In this document: piece after piece, positions 7,918 through 16,617 of the stretch | Layout of the letters: every line of letters begins with the position of its first letter | Position numbering within the stretch: position 1 is the stretch's first letter | Source: an uncultured Alphaproteobacteria bacterium | GTDB lineage: Bacteria; Pseudomonadota; Alphaproteobacteria; Reyranellales; Reyranellaceae | Length of the DNA: 25,197 nucleotides | Direction: 5' to 3' | NCBI GenBank assembly: GCA_903929895.1 | Contig: CAIYWM010000325.1 | Coordinates: 1-25,197, forward strand | Translations under genes and position numbers: made by a program | The notes under the pieces: model-generated | Databases searched by the model: none | Seen by the model: only the letters and a program-made list of their open reading frames with translations | What the model was told of the DNA's origin: nothing

Positions 7918-9039
7918 TTACTTCCGGCCGAGCGTGTGCTCGCGCTTCTCCAGCCACCAGCCGTATTCCGGCGTCCACAGGTCGAAGTCTGGGTCGCAGC
8001 CCAGAGCCTGTGCGGCGTGCAGCGCCCAGAAGGGTTCGTAGAGTGCCTGCCGGCCGATCGCGATCAGGTCGGCGTCGCCCGACTGCAGGATCGCCTCGGC
8101 CTGCGGCCCGTCGAGGATCAGGCCGACGGCCATCGTCGCGATGCCCGCCTGCTTCTTCACGGCCGACGCGAACGGCACCTGGAAACCGAGGCCGCGCTTC
8201 ACCCCGGCGGCCGTGGCCGCACCGGCGATGCCACCGGAGGAGCAGTCGATTACGTCGACACCGATCGCCTTCAGTTCCTGCGCGAAGGCCACCGTGTCGT
8301 CGACGTCCCAGCCGCCACCGCCATCAACGGCGGAGACACGCACGAACAGCGGCTTGTTCTCCGGCCATGCTTGGCGCACGGCGCGCGCCACGTCGAGCGG
8401 GAAGCGCATGCGGCCGGCGCGGTCGCCGCCATACTGATCGTTGCGCGTGTTGCTGATCGGCGAGAGGAACTGCGCCAGCAGGTAGCCGTGCGCCCCATGC
8501 ACCTCGAGCACGTCGTAGCCCGCAGCATCGGCACGCTTCGCGGCGGCCGCGAACTTCTGCACCAGCTCCTCGATCTCCTCGACCGAGAGAGCGCGCGGCT
8601 TGAGCCAGCCTTCGGCCGCCGCGAGGTCGGTCGGGCCGACCACTTCCCACTTCTTCCAGCCGGCACCTTCCGGTCCGAACTGGCCGCGCTTGTCGAAGGT
8701 GCGCGGCGTCGAGCCCTTGCGACCCGAATGGGTGATCTGGGTCGCCGACAACACGCCCTCGCCGCGGATGAAATCGGTCAGCCGCTTGTGGCTCGCGATC
8801 TGGCCGTCGTCCCACAGGCCGAGATCGCCCTGGGTGACGCGACCGCGCGGTTCCACGGCGCAGTTCTCGGTGAACACGGTGCCGAACCTGCCCAGCGCGA
8901 ACTTGCCGAGATGGACGAGGTGGAAGTCGTTCACCAGCCCGTCCGTCGCGCGGAACTGGACCATGGGCGAGACCACACAACGATTGGGCGCGGTGACACC
9001 GCGCATCTGGAGTGGCGAAAAGAGAAGCGGTTTCTGCAA
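7918..9039 (-). CDS. NADH:flavin oxidoreductase, old yellow enzyme family (YqjM-like)
   Basis: A TIM-barrel FMN enzyme that reduces activated C=C bonds. Start is placed at TTG 9039 (protein MQKPLLFSPLQMRGVTAPNR), with GGGGGA six bases upstream, giving 373 residues, normal for the family. In-frame sequence further upstream continues past an ATG at 9120 but is arginine/proline-rich, not protein-like, and lies in the spacer of the divergent gene. Marks are NRCVVSPMVQF (19-29), QITHSGRKGS (101-110), the paired active-site histidines in VHGAHGYLLAQFLSP (H181, H184), SNTRNDQYGG (196-205) and the phosphate-binding GLILDGPQAEAIL/DLIAIGRQALYEP end. YqjM-type enzymes usually have SPMC; here V27 replaces that redox-tuning cysteine. 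It is the first gene of the leftward cluster, 30 nt before the CoA-transferase. Confidence 0.88.
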   Translation of the reverse strand: MQKPLLFSPLQMRGVTAPNRCVVSPMVQFRATDGLVNDFHLVHLGKFALGRFGTVFTENCAVEPRGRVTQGDLGLWDDGQIASHKRLTDFIRGEGVLSATQITHSGRKGSTPRTFDKRGQFGPEGAGWKKWEVVGPTDLAAAEGWLKPRALSVEEIEELVQKFAAAAKRADAAGYDVLEVHGAHGYLLAQFLSPISNTRNDQYGGDRAGRMRFPLDVARAVRQAWPENKPLFVRVSAVDGGGGWDVDDTVAFAQELKAIGVDVIDCSSGGIAGAATAAGVKRGLGFQVPFASAVKKQAGIATMAVGLILDGPQAEAILQSGDADLIAIGRQALYEPFWALHAAQALGCDPDFDLWTPEYGWWLEKREHTLGRK

Positions 9040-9118
9040 AGGTCGGTCCCCCGGACGAGGTGGCTGTTCGAGGATCGAACATAGACCGGGCCGACCCTCA
9101 GGGCCTATCCTTCCTGCC

Positions 9119-10825
9119 ATGTTTGACCTCGTCATCCGAAACGGAACCGTGATCGATGGCTCCGGCGCCCCGCGCCGCGTCGCCGATGTTGCAGTGCAGG
9201 ACGGCCGGATCGCCGCCGTTGGTCCAGGCCTCGGGGCCGGCAAGCGCGAGGTCGACGCCGAGGGGCTGATCGTTGCCCCGGGCTTCGTCGACATCCACAC
9301 CCACTATGACGGCCAGGCGACCTGGGATCCGTTCGTCACCCCTTCCTCCTGGCACGGTGTAACCACGACGGTGTTCGGCAATTGCGGCGTCGGCTTCGCG
9401 CCGGTGCGGCCGGGCGCCTCGGGCTACCTGATCAACCTGATGGAAGGCGTCGAGGACATTCCGGGCACCGTCCTCAGCGAAGGCGTGAAGTTCAACTGGG
9501 AGTCCTTCCCCGACTATCTCGACGCGCTGGCCTCGATGGACCGCGCGGTCGACGTGGCCGCCCAGCTGCCGCACGGCGCGCTGCGCTTCTACGTGATGGG
9601 TGATCGCGGCGCCGAGCATGCCGAGGTGCCGACCGAACGCGAGATCGAGGAAATGGCCCGCCTCACCGAGGAGGCGCTGCATGCCGGCGCCATGGGCTTC
9701 ACCACCTCGCGCACCACCAAGCACAAGGCGCGCGACGGCCGGTTCACGCCCTCGCTCAGCGCCCGCGAGGCGGAGCTTCTGGGCATCGCCCAGGGCATAA
9801 AGCGCGCCGGTCGAGGTGTCCTGCAGGTCAATTCGGACTTCGGTCCCGGCGAATTCGAGGCGCTCGACGCGGCGGCCAGGCTCGCGGGCCGTCCCCTCTC
9901 CTGCCTGCTGGTCCAGGTCGACGCCCAGCCCAGGCTGTGGCGCGAGACGCTCGACCAGATCAACGCCGTGCGCCGGACCGGCCGCGTGGCCAACGCGCAG
10001 GTCGGCTCCCGGCCGATCGGCGTCATCATGGGCCTCGAGACGACGGCGCATCCGTTCGCGGGCCATCGCGCCTGGCTCGACATGCGCAAGCTCTCGCCCG
10101 AGGAGCGCTACCAGCGCCTCGTCGCCGACTCAGAGCTGCGCAAGGCGCTCACGGAGACGCAGCAGGAGCCCAACCCGCGCGCCTTCATGGCCCAGGCGTT
10201 CGACCGGATGTTCCCGATCGGCGAGCGACCCGACTATGAGCCCGACATCAAGGATTCGATCGCAGCGATCGCGGCGCGCACCGGTCGCACGCCGCAGGCG
10301 GTGGCGTTCGACGAAATGATGTCGCGCGGCGGCAAGGGCCTGCTGATGCTGCCGTTCGAGAACTATGCCTATGGCAGCCTCGACGTGGTGCACGAGATGA
10401 TCACCGATCCGGCGTCGGTGCTGGGCATCGCCGATGGCGGCGCCCATGTCGGCGTGATCTGCGACGCCTCCTCGCCGACCTCCTTGCTGACCCTGTGGGG
10501 CCGCGACCGCACGCGCGGACCGAAGCTCGACCTCGAATTCCTGATCGCCAAGCAGACGCGCGGCACGGCCGAGGCCTACGGGCTGATGGACCGTGGCCTG
10601 CTGGCGCCCGGCCACAAGGCCGACATCAACGTGATCGACTTCGACGCCCTCAGCCTGAAGCGTCCCGAGGTGGCCTACGACCTGCCGACCGGCGGCCGCC
10701 GCCTGATCCAGCGCGCCTCGGGCTACCGGCACACATTCAATGCCGGGGTGGAGACACTGCAGAACGACGAGCTGACCGGCGAACGCCCAGGCCGGCTGGT
10801 GCGTGGCGCGCAGACGGCGGGTTAA
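9119..10825 (+). CDS. Amidohydrolase family protein, N-acyl-D-amino-acid deacylase (D-aminoacylase) type
   Basis: A 568-residue metal-dependent hydrolase. The start ATG 9119 begins the standard amidohydrolase opening MFDLVIRNGTVIDGSGAPRR. Metal-site features are FVDIHTHYDGQ with H60 and H62, VTTTVFGNCGVGFAP with the conserved cysteine C89, and the late GIADGGAHVGVICDASSPT with the Asp that serves as general base. The closing HKADINVIDFDAL strand and GGRRLIQRASGY are those of the D-aminoacylase/N-acyl-D-glutamate deacylase group. It should remove the acyl group from N-acyl-D-amino acids or a related amide in the cytoplasm; close relatives of unknown substrate are common. No good SD is visible before the ATG. 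It is divergent from the ene-reductase gene (79-nt gap) and ends at a large palindromic element before the converging urt genes. Confidence 0.87.
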   Translation: MFDLVIRNGTVIDGSGAPRRVADVAVQDGRIAAVGPGLGAGKREVDAEGLIVAPGFVDIHTHYDGQATWDPFVTPSSWHGVTTTVFGNCGVGFAPVRPGASGYLINLMEGVEDIPGTVLSEGVKFNWESFPDYLDALASMDRAVDVAAQLPHGALRFYVMGDRGAEHAEVPTEREIEEMARLTEEALHAGAMGFTTSRTTKHKARDGRFTPSLSAREAELLGIAQGIKRAGRGVLQVNSDFGPGEFEALDAAARLAGRPLSCLLVQVDAQPRLWRETLDQINAVRRTGRVANAQVGSRPIGVIMGLETTAHPFAGHRAWLDMRKLSPEERYQRLVADSELRKALTETQQEPNPRAFMAQAFDRMFPIGERPDYEPDIKDSIAAIAARTGRTPQAVAFDEMMSRGGKGLLMLPFENYAYGSLDVVHEMITDPASVLGIADGGAHVGVICDASSPTSLLTLWGRDRTRGPKLDLEFLIAKQTRGTAEAYGLMDRGLLAPGHKADINVIDFDALSLKRPEVAYDLPTGGRRLIQRASGYRHTFNAGVETLQNDELTGERPGRLVRGAQTAG

Positions 10826-10829
10826 GTTC

Positions 10830-10951
10830 CCGTCGTCTCGACCGGAGCGCGTAGCGAGGAGTGGAGAGACCTACTCTCCACCAAAAGTCGTCAAATCGTG
10901 GAGAAAAGGTCTCTCCACTTCGCCCCTTCGGGGCTGCGGTCGAGACGACGG
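10830..10951. repeat. Nested palindromic intergenic element between converging genes
   Basis: The whole 134-bp spacer is built of nested inverted repeats. Outer arms ccgtcgtctcgaccg (10830-10844) and cggtcgagacgacgg (10937-10951) match perfectly over 15 bp. Inside, agtggagagacct (10860-10872) pairs perfectly with aggtctctccact (10907-10919), and within that tctccac (10876-10882) pairs with gtggaga (10898-10904). A separate gcccc-ttc-ggggc hairpin sits at 10922-10934. This is the architecture of a dispersed REP/MITE-like intergenic element rather than a plain terminator. Lying between a rightward and a leftward gene, it could also stop transcription from both sides. No coding potential is apparent. 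Confidence 0.75.
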
Positions 10952-10959
10952 AGTTTTCC

Positions 10960-11657
10960 TCACACCGTCATGTGCTTGCGCACGGCCTCGACATCGAACG
11001 TCTCGCGCGTGCCCGAGAGCACGACTTCGCCGCGGTCCATGACGGCGAAGTCGTCGGCGAGTTCGTGGGCGAAGTCGAGATACTGCTCGACCAGCACGAT
11101 CGCCATGTCGCCGCGCTGGCGCAGGTAGACGATGGCGCGGCCGATATCCTTGATGACCGACGGCTGGATGCCTTCGGTCGGCTCGTCGAGCAGCAGGAGC
11201 TTGGGCCGCATGGTGAGCGCCCGGCCGATCGCCAGCTGCTGCTGCTGGCCGCCGGAGAGGTCGCCGCCGCGGCGCTTCAGCATCGACTGCAACACCGGGA
11301 AGAGCTCGAACACCTCGTCCGGCACCTTCTTGTGCTCGCGGCTGACCGGCGCAAAACCGGTCTCGAGATTTTCCTTGACCCTCAGCAACGGGAAGATCTC
11401 GCGGCCCTGCGGCACCAGCGCCACGCCGCGACGCGCCCGCTCGTAGGGCGGCAGCTTCGAAACTTCCTGGCCATCGACCTGGATGGTCCCCGAGGCGATC
11501 GACTGCATGCCGGAGATGGCGCGCAGCAGGCTGGTCTTGCCGACGCCGTTGCGGCCCAGCAGGCAGGTCACGCGGCCGATCGTGGCCGACAGCGACACGC
11601 CACGCAGCGCCTGGGCCGCGCCGTAGTAGAGATTGACGTTCTGGACTGAAAGCATCG

Positions 11658-11661
<4 letters not shown>
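10960..11661 (-). CDS. urtE: Urea ABC transporter ATP-binding subunit UrtE
   Basis: Second ATPase of the urea importer, powering UrtBC. At 233 residues it has Walker A GRNGVGKT (36-43), the Q-loop VPQGREIFPLLRVKENL that is typical of the LivF/UrtE group, the signature LSGGQQQQLA (135-144) and Walker B LLLLDEP (155-161) followed by TEGIQPSVI, which is characteristic of UrtE. Start taken as ATG 11661 because it overlaps the urtD stop as ATGA; a second ATG at 11655 (MLSVQNVNLYYG) would also fit the family. It is the last gene of the nitrogen block and ends at the palindromic element that separates it from the converging amidohydrolase gene. Confidence 0.95.
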
Positions 11662-12415
<754 letters not shown>

Positions 12416-12419
<4 letters not shown>

Positions 12420-13534
12420 GCCGGCGCCCTCGCCTTACGGTTCTGGGACCGGGTCTTCATCTGGCCCCACAGGCCCACGATGCCCTTGGGCAGCAGCAGC
12501 GTGACGACGATGAAGAGCGCGCCCAGCGCGAACAGCCAGACTTCCGGCAGGGCACCGGTCAGCCAGGTCTTGCCGAAGTTCACCAGGACGGCGCCGATGA
12601 TCGGGCCGACCAGCGTACCGCGGCCGCCCACCGCCACCCACAAAACGGCCTCGATGGAATTGCCCGGCGCGAACTCGCCGGGATTGATGATGCCGACCTG
12701 CGGTACGTAAAGGGCGCCCGCGACGCCCGCCATCGCGGCCGACAACACGAAAACGAAGAGCTTGAAGCCCTCGACCCGATAGCCGAGGAAGCGCATGCGG
12801 CTTTCGGCGTCGCGCACCGCCGTCAGCGCCTTGCCGAAGCGCGAGCTGACGACCGCGGCCGAGATGATGAGGCCGAGGGCGAGCGCGACGGCTGAGGCGA
12901 AGAACAGCGCAGCGCGGGTCTCGCTGGCCTGGACCGAGTAGCCCAGGATGTCCTTGAAATCGGTCAGGCCGTTGTTGCCGCCCAGGCCCATGTCGTTGCG
13001 GAAGAAGGCCAGCATCAGGGCGAAGGTCATCGCCTGGGTGATGATCGACAGATAGACTCCGGTCACGCGGCTGCGGAAGGCGAACCAGCCGAGTGCGAAG
13101 GCCAGCACACTGGGCACCAACACCACCATGATGGCCGCGAACCAGAAATGGTCGAAGCCATGCCAAAACCAGGGAAGTTCCTTGTAGTTCAGGAACACCA
13201 TGAAGTCGGGCAGGATCGGATTGCCGTAGACGCCGCGGGTGCCGATCTGGCGCATGAGATACATGCCCATGCAGTAGCCGCCGAGAGCGAAGAACGCGCC
13301 GTGGCCCAGCGAGAGGATGCCGCAAAAGCCCCAGACCAGATCGACCGCCAGCGCGAGCAGCGCATAGCAGAGATACTTGCCGAAGAGCTGCAGCACCCAC
13401 GACGGCACGTGCGCCGGGTTCGTCGCGGACAGGATCAGGTTGGCCAGCGGCAGGGCGATGCCGACGGCCAGGACCAGGAGGACGCAGAGACGCAGGTTGC
13501 GGTCCATGCCCTGCCAGAGAAAGCGCGTAATCAT
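12416..13534 (-). CDS. urtC: Urea ABC transporter permease UrtC
   Basis: Branched-chain amino acid-type permease of 372 residues with about eight to ten membrane helices. Marks are LALAVDLVWGFCGILSLGHGAFFALGGY (split by family across helices 2-3), the SRVTGVYLSIITQAMTFAL segment, the FFRNDMGLGGNNGLTDF loop that is specific to UrtC, and the coupling-helix region ALTAVRDAESRMRFLGY that contacts the ATPases. The C-terminal GGRGTLVGPIIGAVLVNF is conserved with LivM. It forms the translocation pore with UrtB. The gene overlaps the urtB stop and the urtD start by 4 nt each (ATGA on both sides). Confidence 0.95.
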
Positions 13535-15144
13535 TCGACGGACCGCCCCTTCAGCGCGAACAGGCCGCGGGGGCGTCGCTGGATGAACATGATGATGAAG
13601 ACCAGAACCAGGATCTTGCCCAGCACGGCGCCGGCATAAGGTTCAAGGAACTTGTTCACCACGCCGAGCGTGAGCGCACCGATCAGCGTGCCGAACAGGT
13701 TTCCGACGCCGCCGAACACCACGACCATGAAGGAGTCGATGATGTAGCCCTGGCCCAGGTTGGGACTGACATTGTCGATCTGGCTCAGCGCCACGCCGGC
13801 GAGGCCGGCGATGCCCGAGCCGAGACCGAAGGTCAGCGCATCGACCCGCGGCGTGCGAATGCCGACCGCCGCCGCCATCGGGCGGTTCTGCGTCACGGCG
13901 CGCATGTAGAGGCCGAGCGGCGTCTTGCGCAGGAGGAGGATCAGCGCGACGAAGACGACCAGCGCGAACACCACGATCCAGAGCCGGCCATAGGTGATGT
14001 TGAGCTGGCCGAGCTGGAAGGTGCCGGACATCCACGACGGCGCCCCGACCTCGCGGTTGGACGAACCGAAGATCGAGCGCACCGCCTGCTGTAGCACGAG
14101 CGACAATCCCCAGGTCGCGAGCAGCGTGTCGAGCGGCCGGCCGTAGAGGAAGCGGATGATGGTCCGCTCGATCAGGATGCCGATCGCGCCCGAAACGAGG
14201 AAGGCGAGCGGCAGGGCGATCACGAGCGAAACGTCGAACAGGTGCGGCGCCGACGTGCGGATGACTTCCTGGACGACGAAGGTCGTGTAGGCGCCCAGCA
14301 TGACCATCTCGCCATGCGCCATGTTGATGACGCCCATGGTGCCGAAGGTGATGGCGAGCCCGATGGCGGCCAGCAGCAGCACGGAGCCGAGCGAAATGCC
14401 GTACCAGACGTTCTGGGCCATCTGCCAGGCGGCGAGCGTCTGCTCGACCGAATCGGCGCCTGCCGTGGCGGCCGTCTTGACCTCGCCATCAGAGGCGGCG
14501 GCGACGGTCTTGAGGATGCCGAGCGAATCGCGGTCGGCGCGATCGCGGACCACGGCGATGGCGGCGAGCTTCTGAGCCGGCGGAGAATCAGGCGTCGCGA
14601 GGACGATGGCGGCTCGCGCCTCGCTCATGGCACGCTTGATGCGCGGATCCTTCTCGGCGGCGAGCGCCTGGTCCAGAGCCGCCAGTGCGGTGGCATCGCG
14701 GCGCTTGAAGAGGGCATCGGCGGCGTTGAGCCGGACCCTGGCATTGGGGCTCATCAAAGTGAGCGAGCCGACCGCCGCCTCGATCGTGCCGCGCAGACGG
14801 TTGTTGACGCGCACCCGTTCGAGATCGGCTTCGACGGCATTGCCGGCCGGCTTGCCGGACACCGCTTCGGTCAGCGCCAGCTTGTTACCATCGGTCTTGC
14901 CGATGACCACGAGCTTGTCGGACGTGCGGGCATAGAGCTGCCCGGCACCAAGGGCCTCGAGGATCGGCACGGCACGCTCGTCGCCCGACGCAGCCAGCGC
15001 GGTGATCGCCGCCTCGCGCTCGCTCAGGCCGCCGGAGGTGAGATTGCCGACGAGGGTGGCGAGGTCGGCCGCGAGGGCCGCTCCGACCAGCGCCAGCGAC
15101 GCCAATACCGAGAGCAGGACCGAAGCCGGTCGAAGGAAAAACAT
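13531..15144 (-). CDS. urtB: Urea ABC transporter permease UrtB, with periplasmic N-terminal region
   Basis: A 537-residue permease. A signal-like segment (1-25, ending VGAALAADLA) is followed by a soluble region of about 200 residues with HEAT-like helical pairs (LSEREAAITALAASGDERAV, ARVRLNAADALFKRRDATAL), as is normal for the long form of UrtB. The LivH-like permease domain starts near residue 240 with VWYGISLGSVLLLAAIGLAI and FGTMGVINMAHGEMVMLGAY, continues through TWGLSLVLQQAVR and the coupling-helix segment MRAVTQNRPMAAAVGI, and ends VFIIMFIQRRPRGLFALKGR. It pairs with UrtC. The start ATG 15144 has no clear SD, which may limit expression relative to urtA. A hairpin in the 75-nt gap to urtA precedes it. 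Confidence 0.94.
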   Translation of the reverse strand: MFFLRPASVLLSVLASLALVGAALAADLATLVGNLTSGGLSEREAAITALAASGDERAVPILEALGAGQLYARTSDKLVVIGKTDGNKLALTEAVSGKPAGNAVEADLERVRVNNRLRGTIEAAVGSLTLMSPNARVRLNAADALFKRRDATALAALDQALAAEKDPRIKRAMSEARAAIVLATPDSPPAQKLAAIAVVRDRADRDSLGILKTVAAASDGEVKTAATAGADSVEQTLAAWQMAQNVWYGISLGSVLLLAAIGLAITFGTMGVINMAHGEMVMLGAYTTFVVQEVIRTSAPHLFDVSLVIALPLAFLVSGAIGILIERTIIRFLYGRPLDTLLATWGLSLVLQQAVRSIFGSSNREVGAPSWMSGTFQLGQLNITYGRLWIVVFALVVFVALILLLRKTPLGLYMRAVTQNRPMAAAVGIRTPRVDALTFGLGSGIAGLAGVALSQIDNVSPNLGQGYIIDSFMVVVFGGVGNLFGTLIGALTLGVVNKFLEPYAGAVLGKILVLVFIIMFIQRRPRGLFALKGRSVE

Positions 15145-15172
15145 TTGCTGTGACTTGATCCCGGAGATGGAA

Positions 15173-15198
15173 ACGGGGCGACCCGCAAGTCGCCCCGT
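15173..15198 (-). terminator. Hairpin between urtA and urtB, likely attenuator
   Basis: Arms acggggcgac (15173-15182) and gtcgccccgt (15189-15198) match perfectly over 10 bp with a 6-nt loop. It begins 22 nt beyond the urtA stop. On the coding (minus) strand it is followed by TTTCC only, so it looks like a partial terminator or a 3'-end stabiliser. Either would raise UrtA over the membrane subunits, a common need for binding proteins. Confidence 0.6.
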
Positions 15199-15219
15199 CC
15201 TATGAGTCCTACGCGACCG

Positions 15220-16524
15220 CTACTTGGCCGCCTTGCCGATGCACTTGTTGGCGACGGTGTCGAAGTTTCCGCAGTTCACGGGCTTCGTCCAATCGGCCTT
15301 CAGGTTCTTGGAGTCGTCGAGGATCGGCGACCACGCGGCACCCGGGACGAGGCCGGGAGTCTTCCACACCACGTCGAACTGGCCATTGCCCTCGATCTCG
15401 CCGATCAGCACCGGCTTGGTGATGTGATGATTCGGCAGCATCTCGGAAATCCCACCCGTCAGGTTCGGGACCTTGATGCCGATGAGCGCGTCGATCACCT
15501 TGTCGGGGTCGGTCGTGCCGGCCTTCTTGACCGCTTCGACCCACATCCTGAAGCCGATCACGGAAGCTTCCATCGGATCGTTGGTCACGCGCTTCGGGTT
15601 CTTGGTGAAGGCCTGCCAGGTCTTGATGAACTCCGCGTTGGCCGGATCCTTGACCGACTGGAAGTAGTTCCAGGCCGCCAGATGGCCGACCAGCGGCTTG
15701 GTGTCGATGCCGGCCAGCTCTTCTTCGCCGACCGAGAACGCCACGACCGGGATGTCCTTGGCCTTGATGCCCTGGTTGCCGAGTTCCTTGTAGAACGGAA
15801 CGTTGGCGTCGCCGTTGATGGTCGACACGACGGCGGTCTTCTTGCCGGCCGAGCCGAACTTCTTGATATCGGCCACGATCGACTGCCAGTCGGAATGACC
15901 GAACGGCGTGTAGTTGATCATGATGTCTTCCTTCGGAACGCCCTTCTGGAGGAGGTACGCTTCGAGGATCTTGTTGGTCGTGCGCGGATAGACGTAGTCG
16001 GTACCGGCCAGGACCCAGCGCTTCACGTCGCCGCCGTCCTTGCTCATCAGGTAGTCGACGGCCGGGATCGCCTGCTGGTTCGGGGCGGCGCCGGTGTAGA
16101 ACACGTTACGCTGGCTCTCCTGGCCCTCGTACTGGACCGGGTAGAAGAGGATGCCGTTCAGCTCCTCGAACACCGGCAGCACCGACTTGCGGCTGACGGA
16201 CGTCCAGCAGCCGAACACCACGGCGACCTTTTCCTTCTGCAGCAGCTCGCGCGCCTTCTCGGCGAACAGCGGCCAGTTCGACGCCGGGTCGACCACCACG
16301 GGCTCCAGCTTCTTGCCCAGCAGGCCGCCCTTCTTGTTCTGCTCTTCGACCATCATCAGCACGACGTCCTTCAAGGTCGTCTCGCTGATTGCCATCGTTC
16401 CCGACAGCGAATGGAGGATGCCGACCTTGATCGTATCCCCCGCCTGCGCGAACGCGCTGGTCGCCGCGCTGGCCACCAGGCCGGCGGCAACGAGGCCCGT
16501 CCGCATGAGTGTTCCCAATTTCAT
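15220..16524 (-). CDS. urtA: Urea ABC transporter substrate-binding protein UrtA
   Basis: Periplasmic urea-binding protein of 434 residues. Start chosen at ATG 16524 because AAGGAG lies six bases upstream and a good signal peptide follows (MKLGTLMRTGLVAAGLVASA, cleavage after AFA near residue 26); an in-frame start further upstream would bury the signal. Family marks are IKVGILHSLSGTMAISETTLKD from about residue 32 (quoted in part), the VVVDPASNWPLFAEKA stretch, VFGCWTSVSRKSVLPVFEE, LFYPVQYEGQE and the NYTPFGHSDWQ segment, all of which distinguish UrtA from amino-acid binding LivJ proteins. The gene follows hupE with a 93-nt gap that holds a sigma-54-type promoter candidate, so the urt genes can be transcribed independently of the urease genes upstream. 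Confidence 0.96.
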   Translation of the reverse strand: MKLGTLMRTGLVAAGLVASAATSAFAQAGDTIKVGILHSLSGTMAISETTLKDVVLMMVEEQNKKGGLLGKKLEPVVVDPASNWPLFAEKARELLQKEKVAVVFGCWTSVSRKSVLPVFEELNGILFYPVQYEGQESQRNVFYTGAAPNQQAIPAVDYLMSKDGGDVKRWVLAGTDYVYPRTTNKILEAYLLQKGVPKEDIMINYTPFGHSDWQSIVADIKKFGSAGKKTAVVSTINGDANVPFYKELGNQGIKAKDIPVVAFSVGEEELAGIDTKPLVGHLAAWNYFQSVKDPANAEFIKTWQAFTKNPKRVTNDPMEASVIGFRMWVEAVKKAGTTDPDKVIDALIGIKVPNLTGGISEMLPNHHITKPVLIGEIEGNGQFDVVWKTPGLVPGAAWSPILDDSKNLKADWTKPVNCGNFDTVANKCIGKAAK

Positions 16525-16573
16525 CCCGCTCTCCTTGATCTTCGACGGTTTCTCCCCGCCGGAAATCAAGGGA

Positions 16574-16590
16574 AGCGAAAAGCGTGCCAA
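16574..16590 (-). promoter_or_regulatory. Sigma-54 (RpoN) -24/-12 promoter candidate for urtA
   Basis: On the minus strand the sequence reads TTGGCACGCTTTTCGCT. The -24 element TGGCACG is a perfect match to consensus, and after four bases TCGC stands in place of TTGC, with the GG and GC dinucleotides at exactly the required spacing. The predicted start of transcription is near 16563, about 40 nt before the urtA ATG. Urea uptake genes are commonly NtrC-controlled, so position and family knowledge agree. No enhancer site was identified by eye. Confidence 0.65.
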
Positions 16591-16617
16591 TCCCGCCCGA
16601 CGCCGTTGGGACAAGGA

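Noticed and set aside
6487..9084. An 865-codon open frame on the + strand opposite the monooxygenase, CoA-transferase and reductase genes
   Set aside because: Its product is rich in Arg, His, Asp and Gly without any recognisable fold, and it mirrors three clear enzymes on the other strand. Long antisense frames are expected in GC-rich coding DNA.
9040..9300. N-terminal extension of the ene-reductase up to 9300 or to the ATG at 9120
   Set aside because: The extension is Arg/Pro/Ser-rich and overlaps or abuts the divergent amidohydrolase start; the family N-terminus begins at the TTG at 9039 with an SD.
16525..16614. UrtA start 30 codons upstream at 16614
   Set aside because: It would put a charged non-signal segment before the signal peptide and overlap the sigma-54 promoter candidate; ATG 16524 has AAGGAG at good distance.
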